NCBI GenBank assembly: GCA_001600415.1
Contig: BCJX01000004.1
Coordinates: 2,380,011-2,444,010, forward strand
DNA: 64,000 nucleotides
Source of the DNA: Pascua guehoae
Taxonomy: Eukaryota > Basidiomycota > Tremellomycetes > Trichosporonales > Trichosporonaceae
Reading direction: 5' to 3'
This document shows, one piece after another, positions 36,000 through 47,804 of this stretch; the first letter of the stretch is position 1; each line of letters starts with the position of its first letter. The notes under the pieces are model-generated. The model saw nothing but the letters and a program-made list of their open reading frames with translations. It was not told where the DNA came from and did no database searches. The translations under genes and the position numbers were made by a program.

Positions 36000-36180
36000 T
36001 CCATTCACTCGTTATTCTCTTGTAATCTCCCCAGGCCCACTCGCTGGCGAGTCAGGCTCTGGTTTGTTCCTTTTCTGTGTGCATCGTTCGACGCGATACT
36101 TGGCTACCCCCTCCTTCCTTCTTCTCCCTCGCCACCTCCCCCTTTTTCCCCTCTGCACTGTCAATGGAGCGTGGCCCACG

Positions 36181-37868
36181 ATGACAGGCCTTCAAGTGTA
36201 CGTCCCCATCCTGCAAGTCCTTAGGCGACACTGACATTGAGTTCCAGCCAGGATGGTGACCGAATCGCGACTCGTGCGGACGGCGAACGTAGACTACCGT
36301 TCGAAGGCCTGAACATTCTCTACCTGCCAGACGAGAAGTGCCTCAAGGCCAAGATGGACATGGTCTACGCGCCTGTCATAGAGGTTAGCACCTTTTCAAA
36401 ACATTCACTGATGGCAGATCCACGGTGGCAAGATGGTGGACTCTGCGATGGATGCAGACGTAATTGTGCTACCGTTCTACTACCGGCACAACTTCCCTAC
36501 AAGGGACCAGAATCGCCATCTCCACGTCCTCATCGATATGGTATCAAGGACCTCCCGTGTACCCATCGTATCGTGCGATTGGATACTAGCACGGTCTCGA
36601 TCATGGCAGCAAGATTGCCATCCTCCCATGGAGGACTTTCTGCTTCCGCCGAAGGAGTCTTCCCCTGAGCCCCAGCCGCAGCGCGCACCTTCCCCCGCCC
36701 CCCAAGAGCCCGAGCCGACCTGCGCCCCCTCCCCTGCTCCCGACCAGACCGAGCCGTGCCGCGGAGAGCCGCCGCTTTCTGATGACGAGCATTCCATCTC
36801 TGGTGACGTAGTACGACGACGCCGCGACCAGACTCCCCTCTTCTTGGAGCGCTCCTTCTCTGACGACGACGAGCTCGACTTCGACTACGAGCTCGTACCG
36901 TGGGACTACGGGTCCTCTGGTGAAGAGCCCGAGCCAGCCGACGACGAGCCAGAACCGGTCGACGACGAGCCCGCGCGACGCGATGAGCCCGAGCCGGCAC
37001 ACGACGAGGCCGAGACGCCCTGCGAACCACAGCCCTCCCCCCACCCTCAATGTCCCCCGAAGGCTCAAGAAGACGTTGCATCAATCTCGGCTGCATCGAG
37101 CTCAGCGGTAGCCGAGGTCGAACCTCTCCCAACGCCACCGTCTCCCAAGGCGGCTTCAAGTAATTCATCCCATCCCAGCTCGAGCAAGCAGAAGCAGGGT
37201 TCAAGTAATTCATCTCATCTCAGCTCGAGCAAGCAGGCTGTGTTGCCCTCAATTGACACGCCTGGTCTCCCCTTGAAGGGGAAGAAGAGGGAGTATGACA
37301 ATCTGATGGCATCCGAGTCCGACCACCACTCTCGCTCGACCGACATTGACAACATTGCCACGCAATCAAGGCCACACACCACAGAGAACCGTCAAGCTGT
37401 CGCATCCGAGAACCATGCCACTCCCTCGTCTGCAAAGGACATTGCTCGGCGCCCAGGCATACTCTTCGACGCGGAGGGCGACGACACGCGTCCACGAAAG
37501 CGCGGTGCACGCGGTGGCACCCCAAAAGTCCAGTTTGCGTCTACATTCCGACCCGACTCGCAGCCTGAATTTGCGCCAAGGGACAACCACGCGCCGCCGC
37601 CCAGGCCCCGCTGGGTCCCGAACCCCCGTGTCGACAGCCGCCACGGAGGATCCACAGGCGCGACTGGCTCGTCATCCGGCTCGTCATGGGACCGTCCGGT
37701 AAGCCATACATAATAAACAGCCGTGAATGAATCTGACACCTGCAGCGCCGCCGCACCAAACCCCCTCCGCTCGAGCCCATTGACTTTGCTGCGAGGCTAG
37801 AGGACATGTCGGGGGCGACGCCGTGGATCCCACCGGGCTCCCGGTGGGCTCGTCACAGGCCCGCGTGA
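36181..37868 (+). CDS. Protein with one N-terminal BRCT domain and disordered tail
   Basis: CDS is 36181-36195, 36252-36383, 36418-37698 and 37746-37868, 516 residues. The start was chosen because exon 1 (MTGLQ) splices in phase to DGDRIATR with a CTGAC branch site; without it the frame has no ATG. Residues about 17-108 form a BRCT fold: LPFEGLNILYL, IHGGKMVDSAMDADVIVLP (glycine pair and hydrophobic strand) and VPIVSCDWILA (conserved Trp). BRCT domains bind phosphoproteins or DNA ends in repair and telomere factors. The rest is Pro/Glu-rich and Ser-rich with no second domain; a 45-nt tandem repeat (37155-37240) encodes SSNSSH..SSSKQ twice. It could be a repair or telomere protein, but I cannot assign an orthologue. 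Confidence 0.72.
37155..37240 (+). repeat. 45-nt tandem repeat in BRCT-protein coding region
   Basis: Two near-identical in-frame units starting TTCAAGTAATTCATC. Confidence 0.85.
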
Positions 37869-38116
37869 CCGCTAGACCGAGTCAAGGACAGGCCAGGACA
37901 ATGCAATACATAAATATGGACCATAGTACCTTAGCAATTTACGACATGTGAAACGAACTCTTGTTTATGCGTTTCTGACATCATCTCGTGCACTCCCTGT
38001 TGGAATACACTCTGGCCGCTCAATAGCATTGAACCCTTCTGCTACACGGTAAAAATCCATTATATAGAGCGATCTCGCTCGAGACAAGCCATGTGGCAAA
38101 CCATGTGGTAATATTG

Positions 38117-38121
<5 letters not shown>

Positions 38122-38193
<72 letters not shown>

Positions 38194-38194
38194 N
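38122..38194. repeat. (TG)n microsatellite followed by an N
   Basis: About 35 TG units, then GGN and a G-rich stretch. It lies in the convergent spacer between the BRCT gene and NUP192 (37869-38380), which otherwise shows no gene. Confidence 0.9.
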
Positions 38195-38380
38195 GGGGGA
38201 TGGGGTGGGGGGTTGGGGGTTGGGGGGGAGTGCGCGGGGTTTGTTCTAGGTCTGTGTGCACGCTCAGAACTGCAATTCTAGCTCATACTCTGGATAGATG
38301 GATGCATACAGCGTGGGGCGAGCAGCCACTATAATGATCAAGGCAAAAACGTCACCATGGACGGCTATGATTTTGGGGAG

Positions 38381-41300
38381 CTATTCTGCAAACTCGCTTA
38401 TGGCGACGCCGCGAAGGACGCCAACCATGCCCCCGTCCTCCGAGAGCATCCCCCTGACGTCTGTCTCAAGCTCGCGGCGCATCTGACCTGTACGGTCGTG
38501 CTTATCATCGGGTGGCGCAAGTGCGCGGCGCGTGAGCAGCTGTGTGGTCGAGAGGAGGGCTGCTGCCTCGGCCGCCTGGTTCGTGACGTCCCGCATGGAC
38601 CCCGGCGCAAGGCGCTGTGCGTACCCCGACGCGAGGACGAACATGTCGTTGAGGACGCCGACAGGGTCGTTTGCTGTCGAGAGCAAGTGCTCGTCGTCGT
38701 ACGGAATTACATACTCGGGACTTGGGGACTGTTCGCCGACGAGACTCTCCCACGCGCGCGTAAACCGGACGAGCGTGACGAGCGCCGTGCGGAGGGAGCA
38801 CACAATGACCTCGGCGCGCGACGCGACGACGGGGAGATTCTTGCGATCGAGCAAGTCGACATCGTCGTCCTTTTGCGCCAGGGCCGTAAGACTCTCGAGC
38901 TCCTTTTCCAGTGCCGCCACCTCGTCCTCGTTCGCCGGCACGACGAGCGCGCAGAACCGGTGCGGGTGCGAGAGGGCGTAGCGGATCCCTCGGAGGAGGG
39001 CCACTGCGTGCGGCGCATAGTCGGCGAGCAGACCGGCATTGCCGCCAACAGCCGAGGAGAGGCCGTAAAACACGTCGCAGACGAGTTCGAGCTCGTCAAC
39101 GCGCGGGCGCGACAGGGGCGTCTCGCCGTCCCACGCCATGGCGGCTAAGAGCTGAGGCGCCACGACGCGGACCCAGGGGATAACGTCCGAGCGTGCAAAC
39201 GAGCCGACATTGGGCAGGCTCGCGAGCAACGCCTTGACGACGAGCATCATACCGCACCACGCGCGGTGGAGCGAGTCGTTGGCCGGTTCAATCGACGCCT
39301 GCTCGGCCGCCACGGCCACCACATTGTCCGCGTACGCAGGGAGTACACCCGACATGGCGAGCCTTTCCGCCGTGGGCCCACAACTCGCGAGCGCGAGGTG
39401 TAGCAACAGAACAGAGTGGAAGTGGGCCGGGAGAGCGGGAATGCCGTTGGGACCCGTTACTGGCCGGGTGCGCACAATCACCTCGAGCGAGCGCGGGATA
39501 ATGTTGACGTGAGTCAACCGGTCGAGCCACAGGTGGTCCGACGCCGTTGCACGCGACATTTCACACAGCAAGGCGACCACCAGACCCAGGTCCTGCTCGG
39601 CGTCAAACGTGCCGTGCCGCAGAACCGTGTCGAGCACAATGTCTGCAGCCTCGAGGGCAAACGGTGCACCCGCCTCAAACAGCACCTCGCGCACGAGGTC
39701 GGACGCTTCAGCGCTGGCGCTTGTTTGGGATAGCAGAAGCAAGAGACGCAGCACAGGTCGGTGGATTGGCGGTAACTCTGGGTGGCGGAGCGAGAGGATG
39801 GGGTTGAACAACCGGCTTTCGACAATCGCCCGCACCGCGGCCGCCAGCTCTGCGACGAGTTTGGGCTCGCCCGCGTCGTTTTCCGAAAGCGGTCGCCATC
39901 TCCGCGACGAGTGTGGGCTCGCCCGCGTCGTAATCGCCCGCACATCGGTCGCCAGCTCCGCGACGAGTTTGGGCTCACCCGCGTCGTTCTCGGGAAGCGC
40001 AGTCTCGAGCAGTGTCGCGAGAATGCTTAGGCGCTCGGTCTGGATCGCCAGCATGACGTCCCCGCCACGGTCCTCGGCTGCGAGCGTCGTGGCAACCGCA
40101 GTCGCTGCGCGAAGACACGCCTTGGCGGCAAGTGCATCGCCCTCGGTCCACGTGCCGCCCACCTCGGCGAGCAGGCGCCATGCCTTTGTGAGTGCAATGT
40201 CCGCGTCGAGCTGGGACCAGTTGAGGTTGAGAATCGCGAGCGAGCGCATAATCGCAGACTGGCGCTCGGGGTCGTTGAAAATCGTCGGCACACCGTCGTA
40301 CAGGTATTGCACACCATAATCGCGTTCGTCGGGCAGACACGTCGTGCGCAGCCGCGCGAGCGAGATATTGTTGGCCCTGATGGCCTTGTCCTCGCGCTCA
40401 TGCAGCTCGGGATCGCAGCTCGTGTGAGTCGCGGCCGCAGCGACATCCTGCAGCGCACCAGCGTTGCGGAACAGCGAGAGGACGAGGCTTTGTGCCTTGG
40501 TCTCGGGCCCGTCCTCTTCAATCACAAGCGCAAGCTCGGCCGCCATGAGCGCCGTCGCGTTGGCCTTGGCCTGGACAGTGTACGAATAGTCCTGGACGTC
40601 TGATGCGATCGTCTGCGAAAACGACGACGGTAATGGCACATGCTTTGTGGCAATGTCGTGGATCGCCTGCCAAAAATCGGGGTCCTTGCCGAGGAATGCG
40701 ACGCGGCGTGTAGCTCCAGGGCACGCCACCACGGCCTGGCAGTAGCCGACGACAGCGGCGAGTGCACGGGGGCCGTCCGCAATGAGCGTCTTCCAGTCGC
40801 GCACCTCGTCAATAGCCATCCTGAGGGGGCCAATCTCGTCCGTGCTGGTGCTGCCGATACAGAACTTTGCACAGCCGGGCTGCGTGAGGATGATGGTTGC
40901 AAGGAGCGCCCACGCGTCGGGCTTGACGTCTGCAACACCAGATGTAAAGGCGACATTGGCGAGCTTGTCGCACGACTGCTCGGCGTTCCTCAGCATGCCC
41001 GCGAGCGAAGGGCGTTTAGGGTCGTGCGCGCTGGTCTCGAGGTACACTTTCAGGAGGCGGACAATGAGGCGGAGAGAAGATGTCTGGAGCGTCGGCTGAG
41101 AGATGAGGTCGAACAAGCTGTCAACCAGTTGGATGCGCTCCCCAGAGGCCAAAACGACTGTGCTCGCAAATACGCTGTATGGCAGCGCGGTAGCCGGGAC
41201 GTTGAGTGAGGGTGCAATGCGGATGAGTGTCGCGAGCAACGAGGCGGCGTAGTCAAATGTGCCAAACACCGCTTCGGCGTCGGCCCAACGGCGAGACTGG

Positions 41301-44206
41301 ACGAGTTTTGTGGCCAGCTGCTCGGCCTGGGTGAGAACGTCCACCAACGGCTTGTAGGTGAGAGGCGAGGCGTGCGTCACAAATGCCTGGATCAGGTGCG
41401 CAGCTGCAGCAGACGGTGTCTTGGCGTCATCCCCAAGCGGGTGTCGGAGGACCGTGTCAAAGATGCCAATCAGCAGCGCAGCGATTGAGTAGCGCTCCGA
41501 CACGTCGCGGTATCGCCAGCCGGAGAACTGTCCCCAGACCTCGTGGAGAATGAGCTTGATGGCGGCGCGCACGACGTGTGGGTCACCCGCGCTCGTCGTT
41601 GCTGCGTCGCTTGCGAGAGAGCGGACGAGGCGAAGGACCGCAAGCGTCAAGCCGTGCTGGCCGCGCATGGCGTCGTTTTGAATCAACGCGGCGACAGAGC
41701 CGGGGCGGCGCGAGTGCGAGTCGAAAAAGCCCGACGCGCGGAATGAGGCCCAGATGTCGGTGTTGCCCGTGAGGAGGAGGGATTGGAGAATATCAATCGC
41801 ATACTGCCCGGCATTGGCAGACGACGCGCGGTCCGCAACGACCGCGAGCGCGAGCTCGAGCAGCGACTGTCCTGCAAACCTATCCGTAGGCATGGTGCAC
41901 TCTGTAATCAGACGCGACGCCACGTCTGGTGACCGCAGGACGCAGCGGAGCAGTTTGAGACCAGAGGTGAGCAGGTTGTCGACTTGTTGGATGCCGAGGT
42001 CCGTGAGTCGCGTGCCCGTCTTTCCGAGTGGCAGGCCAGCAGCGCCACGAAGCATGTCGACAAGCAGCGTCCAGGCCTGCTGGCGGAACCGCCACTGGAC
42101 GGCCCCGCCTTCGCCGATGAGCGAACCCTGTGTCCGTCGTGGGATAAATGAGCCGCCGGGTAGCTCAAAGTCGACAGAGGCTTCAACCACAACGTCCCTT
42201 CCCTCGCGGCCGATAACGGTAAACGTGCCCGGTGGGGCCACGACTGTGACAAACGGCAACGCAGTGAGGTACTCGAACACGTCCCCAACGCAGTCGGCAG
42301 CCGAAAATGTAACGTCGAGGTCGACATCGGCGCTCTCTCCAGACAACGCCGCGAGGACACGCGGGAGGTCGCAACCAAGGAGGGGGAAGTGGCTCTGGTC
42401 GAGGATTGCGCGCCGTTCGTCGTACACAAAGTCGTTGGCCCAGTAGTTGTTGGCTAATGATGTCGACGACTCGCGCGTGCCTCCACCAAACAGCAACTCC
42501 CACGCGCGGTAGAGACCTGGGCGGTCGAAGATGTTGTCGATGTGGATGAGCTCGGAGAGGCCGATGAGGAGATCTAATGTTAGTGTGATGAAACCGATCC
42601 GTGCAAAAGAAGAAAGACAAAGAATCTGCACGGTGCTTGAGAAATCCAACACAGTCCGGCCACATGGCCGGTTACTGGGCGGGGGAAAGGAGACCGAAAG
42701 GATTGTGTGTGTGTTGGGGTGTGTGTGTGTGGTGCGGGGGAGTAGGGGTGGGCTGGGGCAGGATATCTGCTGAGACGACTTGGAAACCACGCAGCTTCCA
42801 CATGGTTTATCTCGAGCATATAACAGATGCACAGACTCCAGAGTCCACCTACCCTTTACTGGACTTCTTCGGAGCGCGGCCATGTCGACGGCGAGGTCAC
42901 CACTGAACGCGTCCTTTGCAGCTTCAAACAATGGGCCCTGGAGGACGACCTCGAGCCAGGGGAACAGACCCGACGCGAGGCGAAGCGCCCTGCTTGCGAC
43001 GGTGAGGTAGACGAGTGGCTCGTCTGTGTCCATCTGCGTCGTGTCGAGCTGAAAGTCGTCGCTGCTCGGCGGCTGGAGATTGGCTGGCAATGAGCGGAGG
43101 ACAATGGCCCACGCCAGTGCGACGATGGGTGTGGGCTGAGCGGGGAAGACAACCTCGTTGGTCTCCGGTTCGCTGTCGAGGCCCTCGGTTTGCTCCATGA
43201 TGAACTGGTGCAGGGCGTGTATCCTGTCGCGCGAGTGGAGGAGGGTGGCCCCAAACATGTCCCCGGCCTCGTCAGATTCGGGCGACACGATTTGTGCGAG
43301 ACACAGCGCCTCGATTGCAATGACGAGCATCAGGTCGCGGATTCGCAACTGGAGGCGCTGGCATTCTGGGTCGTTCTCCCAGATTTCGCGGTTTGCCTGC
43401 GCCGTGCCAAACGACGACAAAAGTGCGCCACGGACGAGACCCTCGGAGACAGAAGCTGGACGAGTCGTAAACTGGTACAGGACGAGGAACAAGAGGTCGA
43501 GGAGCGTCTCCTGTTGACGCAGCTGGAAGGTGGCCCAGAACAATGCGCGGTCCTTGCGGGCGTCGACGGATTTTTGGGCCAGTCTGCTGAACGCGCGGAA
43601 CAGGCCCTCGATGAAAGTCGCCTGCTCGCCGAGAATATCGTCACGCAGCTCGGCAGCGAGGTCTTCCCATCCTGTCGATTCCGAGGACGGGACGTATAGC
43701 GCCATGACAATCTGGGCGACGGCGAGCAGCTCCTGCTCGTACCAGAGGAGCAAACGGTCAAAGACGGCATCCTCCGCGGTCTGTCCTGGAGATGGCACAG
43801 GATCCTCAATCGAGTGTCGCGCATAGCTCTTCCACAGCAGCAACGCCATGAGCTCGTCCACCCCTGTTGCGTCCGACAACCGTGTGGCAATGGCCCGCGA
43901 GCCCGCGTCGACGTCAAAGGACGCCCCGGGCGCCAGTTCCACCGAGCTCCCAGATAGCTTCTTTCGTGATTCGGCCGATGCACTCTTGAATGGCTCCCAT
44001 GGTTTGGCTAGCCGCGGTGCGTGGTGACGAAGCAATGTGCGGATGGTTGAGAGCGTCGTTGGCCGTTCGGCTTCTGGACGGAGCAGCACGTCGCGCAGTG
44101 TTGTCAGCGGCCTGTATGAGTGAGCACAGTACGTATGTGAGTCTCACCATAGATAGTCTTCTGCCTCGAGGGTATCCTCCTTTGCCTTGCCCTTTGGGCT
44201 CGTCAT
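38381..44206 (-). CDS. NUP192: Inner-ring nucleoporin Nup192/Nup205
   Basis: CDS is complement(38381-42573, 42853-44111, 44148-44206), 1836 residues, close to the family length. It is a scaffold of the nuclear pore inner ring, binding Nic96 and Nup53-type linkers. Family features are an all-helical repeat protein with an N-terminal block RALFWATFQLRQQETLLDLL (about residues 180-200) and DLLIGLSELIHIDNIFDR after the second intron. Exon 1 (MTSPKGKAKEDTLEAEDYLW) was found by splicing across a 36-nt intron. The 279-nt intron (42574-42852), with a TG/AC-rich stretch, keeps phase (VK then DLLIG). Odd: a triplicated about 60-nt coding segment (39840-40015) whose middle copy is read out of frame. Head to head with ferrochelatase. 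Confidence 0.9.
39840..40015 (-). repeat. Triplicated segment inside NUP192
   Basis: Three copies of GACGCGGGCGAGCC..CTCGTCGCGGAG-type sequence. The outer two encode NDAGEPKLVAELA; the middle one is shifted and reads TTRASPHSSRRWRPL. The total insertion leaves the frame open. Confidence 0.8.
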
Positions 44207-44528
44207 TGTTGAATGTGGTGGTGGTGGTGGTTGTTGTTGTTGCACTCTTTCAGCTGGCCTTGATATTGTTCAACTTCATGGCACCTTCCTCGGCGTGCGA
44301 TGACAGCCACCAGCCAGGTACAATGGTACATTTATTATTTTTCTGTTATTATTCCAATTTATCCCATCTTGATTCCGACCACGTGCCCATGACGTTAATG
44401 TGTAGTCCGATTCGGCAAGGCGCCCTCACAAAGTTGGCCGGTGTGCATTTGGTCGAAGGCCGAGACTAGCCGACTGCGTCTCTCTCTCCCTCCCTCTTCC
44501 CGCAATTCCTCAATCCACGTCGACAACC
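44207..44528. promoter_or_regulatory. Divergent NUP192/HEM15 promoter region
   Basis: 322 bp between the two start codons. It contains a GTG/GTT trinucleotide tract (about 44216-44242) near NUP192 and a CT-rich leader (about 44478-44500) before HEM15. No other site could be assigned. Confidence 0.5.
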
Positions 44529-45933
44529 ATGATCATGTCCTCGCACGCTACCGCCAGGCTCGCACGCGCCACGACGCGCACCCCATTTCGGTCCTTTACT
44601 CGGACGCTTGCGACGGTGAACACAACGGCTCGCGATGTGTCGGCACCAGTGGCAAAGCCGTGAGTCAGCGGCTGATGGCCTGCCAGGAGTTCGTGTTTGA
44701 GTCGGTGACTAACGCCAGTCCCACCGCGGTCGTCATGCTCAACATGGGCGGTCCATCATCTGTGAGCACCGGCGGCTGAGAGTGGGCTAACATCTAGATC
44801 CCAGAGGTGTACGACTTCCTCCTCCGCCTCTTTCTCGACAACGACCTGATCCCGTTGCCAGCGCAGCGCGTCCTGGCGCCATTGATCGCCAAGCGCCGCA
44901 CACCAAAGATCGAGGAGCAGTACAAGGAGATTGGCGGAGGTTCACCCATTCGCAAGTGGACAGAAGCACAGGGCGAGGCAATGTGCGCGTTGCTCGATGA
45001 ATTGTCGCCCTCGACCGCGCCCCACAAACCGTACATTGCGTTCCGGTACGCCGCGCCATTGACCGAGACGGCGCTCGAGGAGATGAAGAAGGACGGCGTG
45101 ACGCGTGCCGTCGCGTTTACTCAGTACCCACAGTACTCGTGCAGCACGACAGGCAGCTCTCTCAACGAGCTGTACCGCGTCGCGCGCAAAATGGGCTACG
45201 GGGCCAACGGAGACGTCGAGTGGTCCACCATTGACAGGTGGCCAGCTGACAAGGGCCTCGTCAAGGCGTTTGCCGCGAATATCCGTGCGGCGCTCGAAAA
45301 GTACCCAGAGGAGAGGAGAAAGGACGTTGCGATTCTGTTTTCGGCGCATTCTTTGCCTGTGGAGATTGTCAAGTGAGTTGAGTTCGAGACTCGGGGAGTG
45401 GTGCTCAGCTGTTGGTCCCCAACGTCTCGCTACACCTGCGTCTGCTAACACCCAGTCGTGGAGACCCTTACACGCCCGAAGTCGCGGCGACAGCTTACGC
45501 AGTCATGAGCGAACTCGGTTTTTCCAACCCGTACCGCGTAACGTGGCAGTCCAAGGTCGGCCCACGGGCGTGGCAAGGACCGCAGACTGCCGCGACCGTC
45601 GAGGGGCTGGCAAAGCAAGGGGTCAAGGACATTTGCCTTGTCCCCGTTGCGTTCACCAGCGACCACATCGAGACCCTCTTCGAGCTCGACATTGAGATCC
45701 AGGAAGACGCTGAAAAGCTCGGCGTCACCCTCACCCGCGCGGAGAGCTTGAATGCGCACCCCATCTTCATCCGCGCACTGGCAGACATTGTCGCCCAGCA
45801 TCTTGTCGACTACAAGGCTGGCGCAATCGGGCCGGTGAGCTCACAGCTCATGCTGAGGTGTCCCGGATGTAAGAGTCCAAAGTGTGAGAGCACAAAGTCT
45901 TGGCTCGCACGCAAGGGTGCACCAGCGGCATGA
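44529..45933 (+). CDS. HEM15: Ferrochelatase, [2Fe-2S] type
   Basis: CDS is 44529-44659, 44719-44761, 44798-45372 and 45456-45933, 408 residues. It is the last enzyme of haem synthesis, inserting ferrous iron into protoporphyrin IX at the inner mitochondrial membrane. The first about 40 residues, rich in Arg/Ser/Thr ([20 protein letters not shown]), look like a mitochondrial targeting peptide. Family motifs are [31 protein letters not shown], the active-site histidine in LFSAHSLP, and [14 protein letters not shown] with the conserved Glu. The C terminus has Cys in [11 protein letters not shown], matching the three C-terminal ligands of [2Fe-2S] ferrochelatases; the internal Cys of CSTTG would be the region of the fourth. 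All splice phases agree. Confidence 0.95.
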
Positions 45934-46188
45934 TGTGGGGGCAGAGGAGGGGGGACTAGGACGAGCGTGACGAGGTGCTAGCACAACACATTCCTCATAT
46001 ATGCATCGCATTGCGAGCACTCGTGCATCTGAGCTTGATTGGTAATCTAATGGGTCGAGGCAAACTGTGTGGGAGGCATCTGTCAAACGTTTTGGGTCTA
46101 GAGACGACAAACACGCAGAGGACGCACAGCAGAGAACCGGCAGGGGCAGAACTTATCAGCAGAGGGCAGGAGATTCATCGGTACATGG

Positions 46189-47610
46189 TTACAACAGCAA
46201 GCTTTGTCCTGGCTTTTCTTCTTCCCGCTCATCCTCGCGCAGCTCGTCACGCACCCTCTCGGCCTCGTTTGCCACCTCACTTGCGATCCGCATCCATTCT
46301 GGTCTCTGGACGCCCCGCATCGCGGCGACGTAGAATGCGACCTTTTTAGCTTCGGCGCCCACAGACGGTGAGGAGAGGAGACGGAACACGTCGGCGAGGA
46401 GGAGTGCTGCGCGGGGCGGGTCTGTCGTAATGGGTGGGCGGAGGAGCTGTGCCGCTGTGTCGAGCAGGCGGGGAAGAGCATCCTGCGGAGGTGCTTGATC
46501 ACCTGCTGCACCGATAGCTTCCCACACGCCACCCCATGCGGCCCTGGCGCTGTCGTATCGGGCCGTACTACGCGGGGCCAGGCAGGGACAGAGCGAGAGC
46601 AGCTCGGCGCGGACATCTTGTGCGCTTACTCTTGCATGGGCGAGGTCGGACGTAGACAGTGAGGGCAGCCGGTGAGAGAGGAGCACGTGGACGTAAGCAA
46701 GACTGATAGTCTGTCAGCACAGTCGTTGGATCGGTCAGCCACGCACCACACAGCCAGCATGTTGTATGCGAGCTTGACGCCCACCCCTGGAGGCGGGTGG
46801 ATCGCATCCAGCACGTCGGAAGCAATGGGCTCGGGCTCCGCCGCATGTGGGAGCTCGTCGACGTCGCCACTGACACCGCCTTCCCACCACGGCAGGACCA
46901 TGGGTGGAGGCACATCGTCCTCGTCGCCGTCGCTGTCGCCGTCGCCGGCTGCTTCGAGGAGTTCGCGTGCCGCCGCACTATCCGGATCACGCATGGCGGC
47001 GAGGAAAGCGTCCCGGTGTGCAGGGGGGAGAAGGCGGAACAAGTCATTTGAGTCAATCGTGTCTACCCGTCAGACCAACTCAATCGATGCGAGAACCCAC
47101 CAAGATCTACACCCTCGAGGGCCGCCGCGAGCGCCGCCTCGTCGTTGTCCCCATCGTCATTGCCATCCCACTCGGCTTCGAGGGCACGCAACGAGTCCTC
47201 CCCCTCCGCTGCTGCACTCTCGAAGCGGCGCAGCATGTCGAGCATCTTGCGCTTCTCGGCCATTTCGGCATCGGGGTCGGCCGCAATCGCGTCCGCCACT
47301 GTGGCGCGGTAGAACGGCTCCGAACATTGGGCATGTTTCTCTCTGTCAGCAGAAGGACTGGGCAGGCTAATTGTTAGGTCCAGCTCACGGGATCTTGGAA
47401 GCACGCGAGCGAGCAGTAGGCTACGTTGCACCGGGGACAGGTGTACCTGCTGTCTTGCTTCCGGCAGCTGTGAGTAGTCAGCAAGTTGAATTCCTCCCCA
47501 TGGTCCACCTACATGCCGCACACGCGCGCCGGCGCTTCGGCGCCCTTTTTCGGCCGCGGGACGTCGAAGGGGAGACGGATCTGCTTCGGCTTGGGCTGTC
47601 TGATGCTCAT
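46189..47610 (-). CDS. zf-HIT protein, ZNHIT2-like
   Basis: CDS is complement(46189-46702, 46747-47062, 47101-47338, 47389-47467, 47513-47610), 414 residues, close to human ZNHIT2. ZNHIT2 connects the R2TP chaperone complex with U5 snRNP assembly. The HIT zinc finger spans exons 1-3: VCGICRKQ, YTCPRCNVAYCSLACFQ, then KHAQCSEPFYR, giving the paired Cys/His ligands and the CSE.FYR block found in ZNHIT2. Downstream are helical segments, an acidic stretch, and MVLPWWEG, like the PWW block of the family. The exon 3 acceptor was placed at GAGAG before AAACAT because it is the only one restoring the frame. Head to head with the WD40 gene, 194 bp apart. ZNHIT2 is the best match; other HIT-finger proteins remain possible. 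Confidence 0.78.
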
Positions 47611-47804
47611 TGCCGGCCTTGTTGCTTGTCGTTGCTGGATCGTGGGCAAGTGGACAAATGGTCGATTGCGGTGGAGGGCTGTGGAATTTTGCCATCAACA
47701 AAAGTGCGTCATAGCGACCCCTCTGGCCGCAAGTTTCATCCCACCATCGGCTCTTCTCCATTCTCCTCAACACTCTTTACTTTCCCCCCATACACGATCT
47801 GAGA
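47611..47804. promoter_or_regulatory. Divergent ZNHIT2-like/WDR89-like promoter
   Basis: Only 194 bp separates the two start codons, so the promoter is shared or overlapping. No TATA box recognised. Confidence 0.6.

Noticed and set aside
38122..38192. CRISPR-like repetition
   Set aside because: Simple TG microsatellite; no spacer-repeat arrays occur in the window, as expected for a fungus.
42574..42852. Extra coding exon in NUP192 continuing the open frame
   Set aside because: The open frame through this stretch is non-homologous and AC-repeat rich; a 279-nt intron with GTAGGT donor and CTAACATTAG acceptor restores the conserved sequence in phase.
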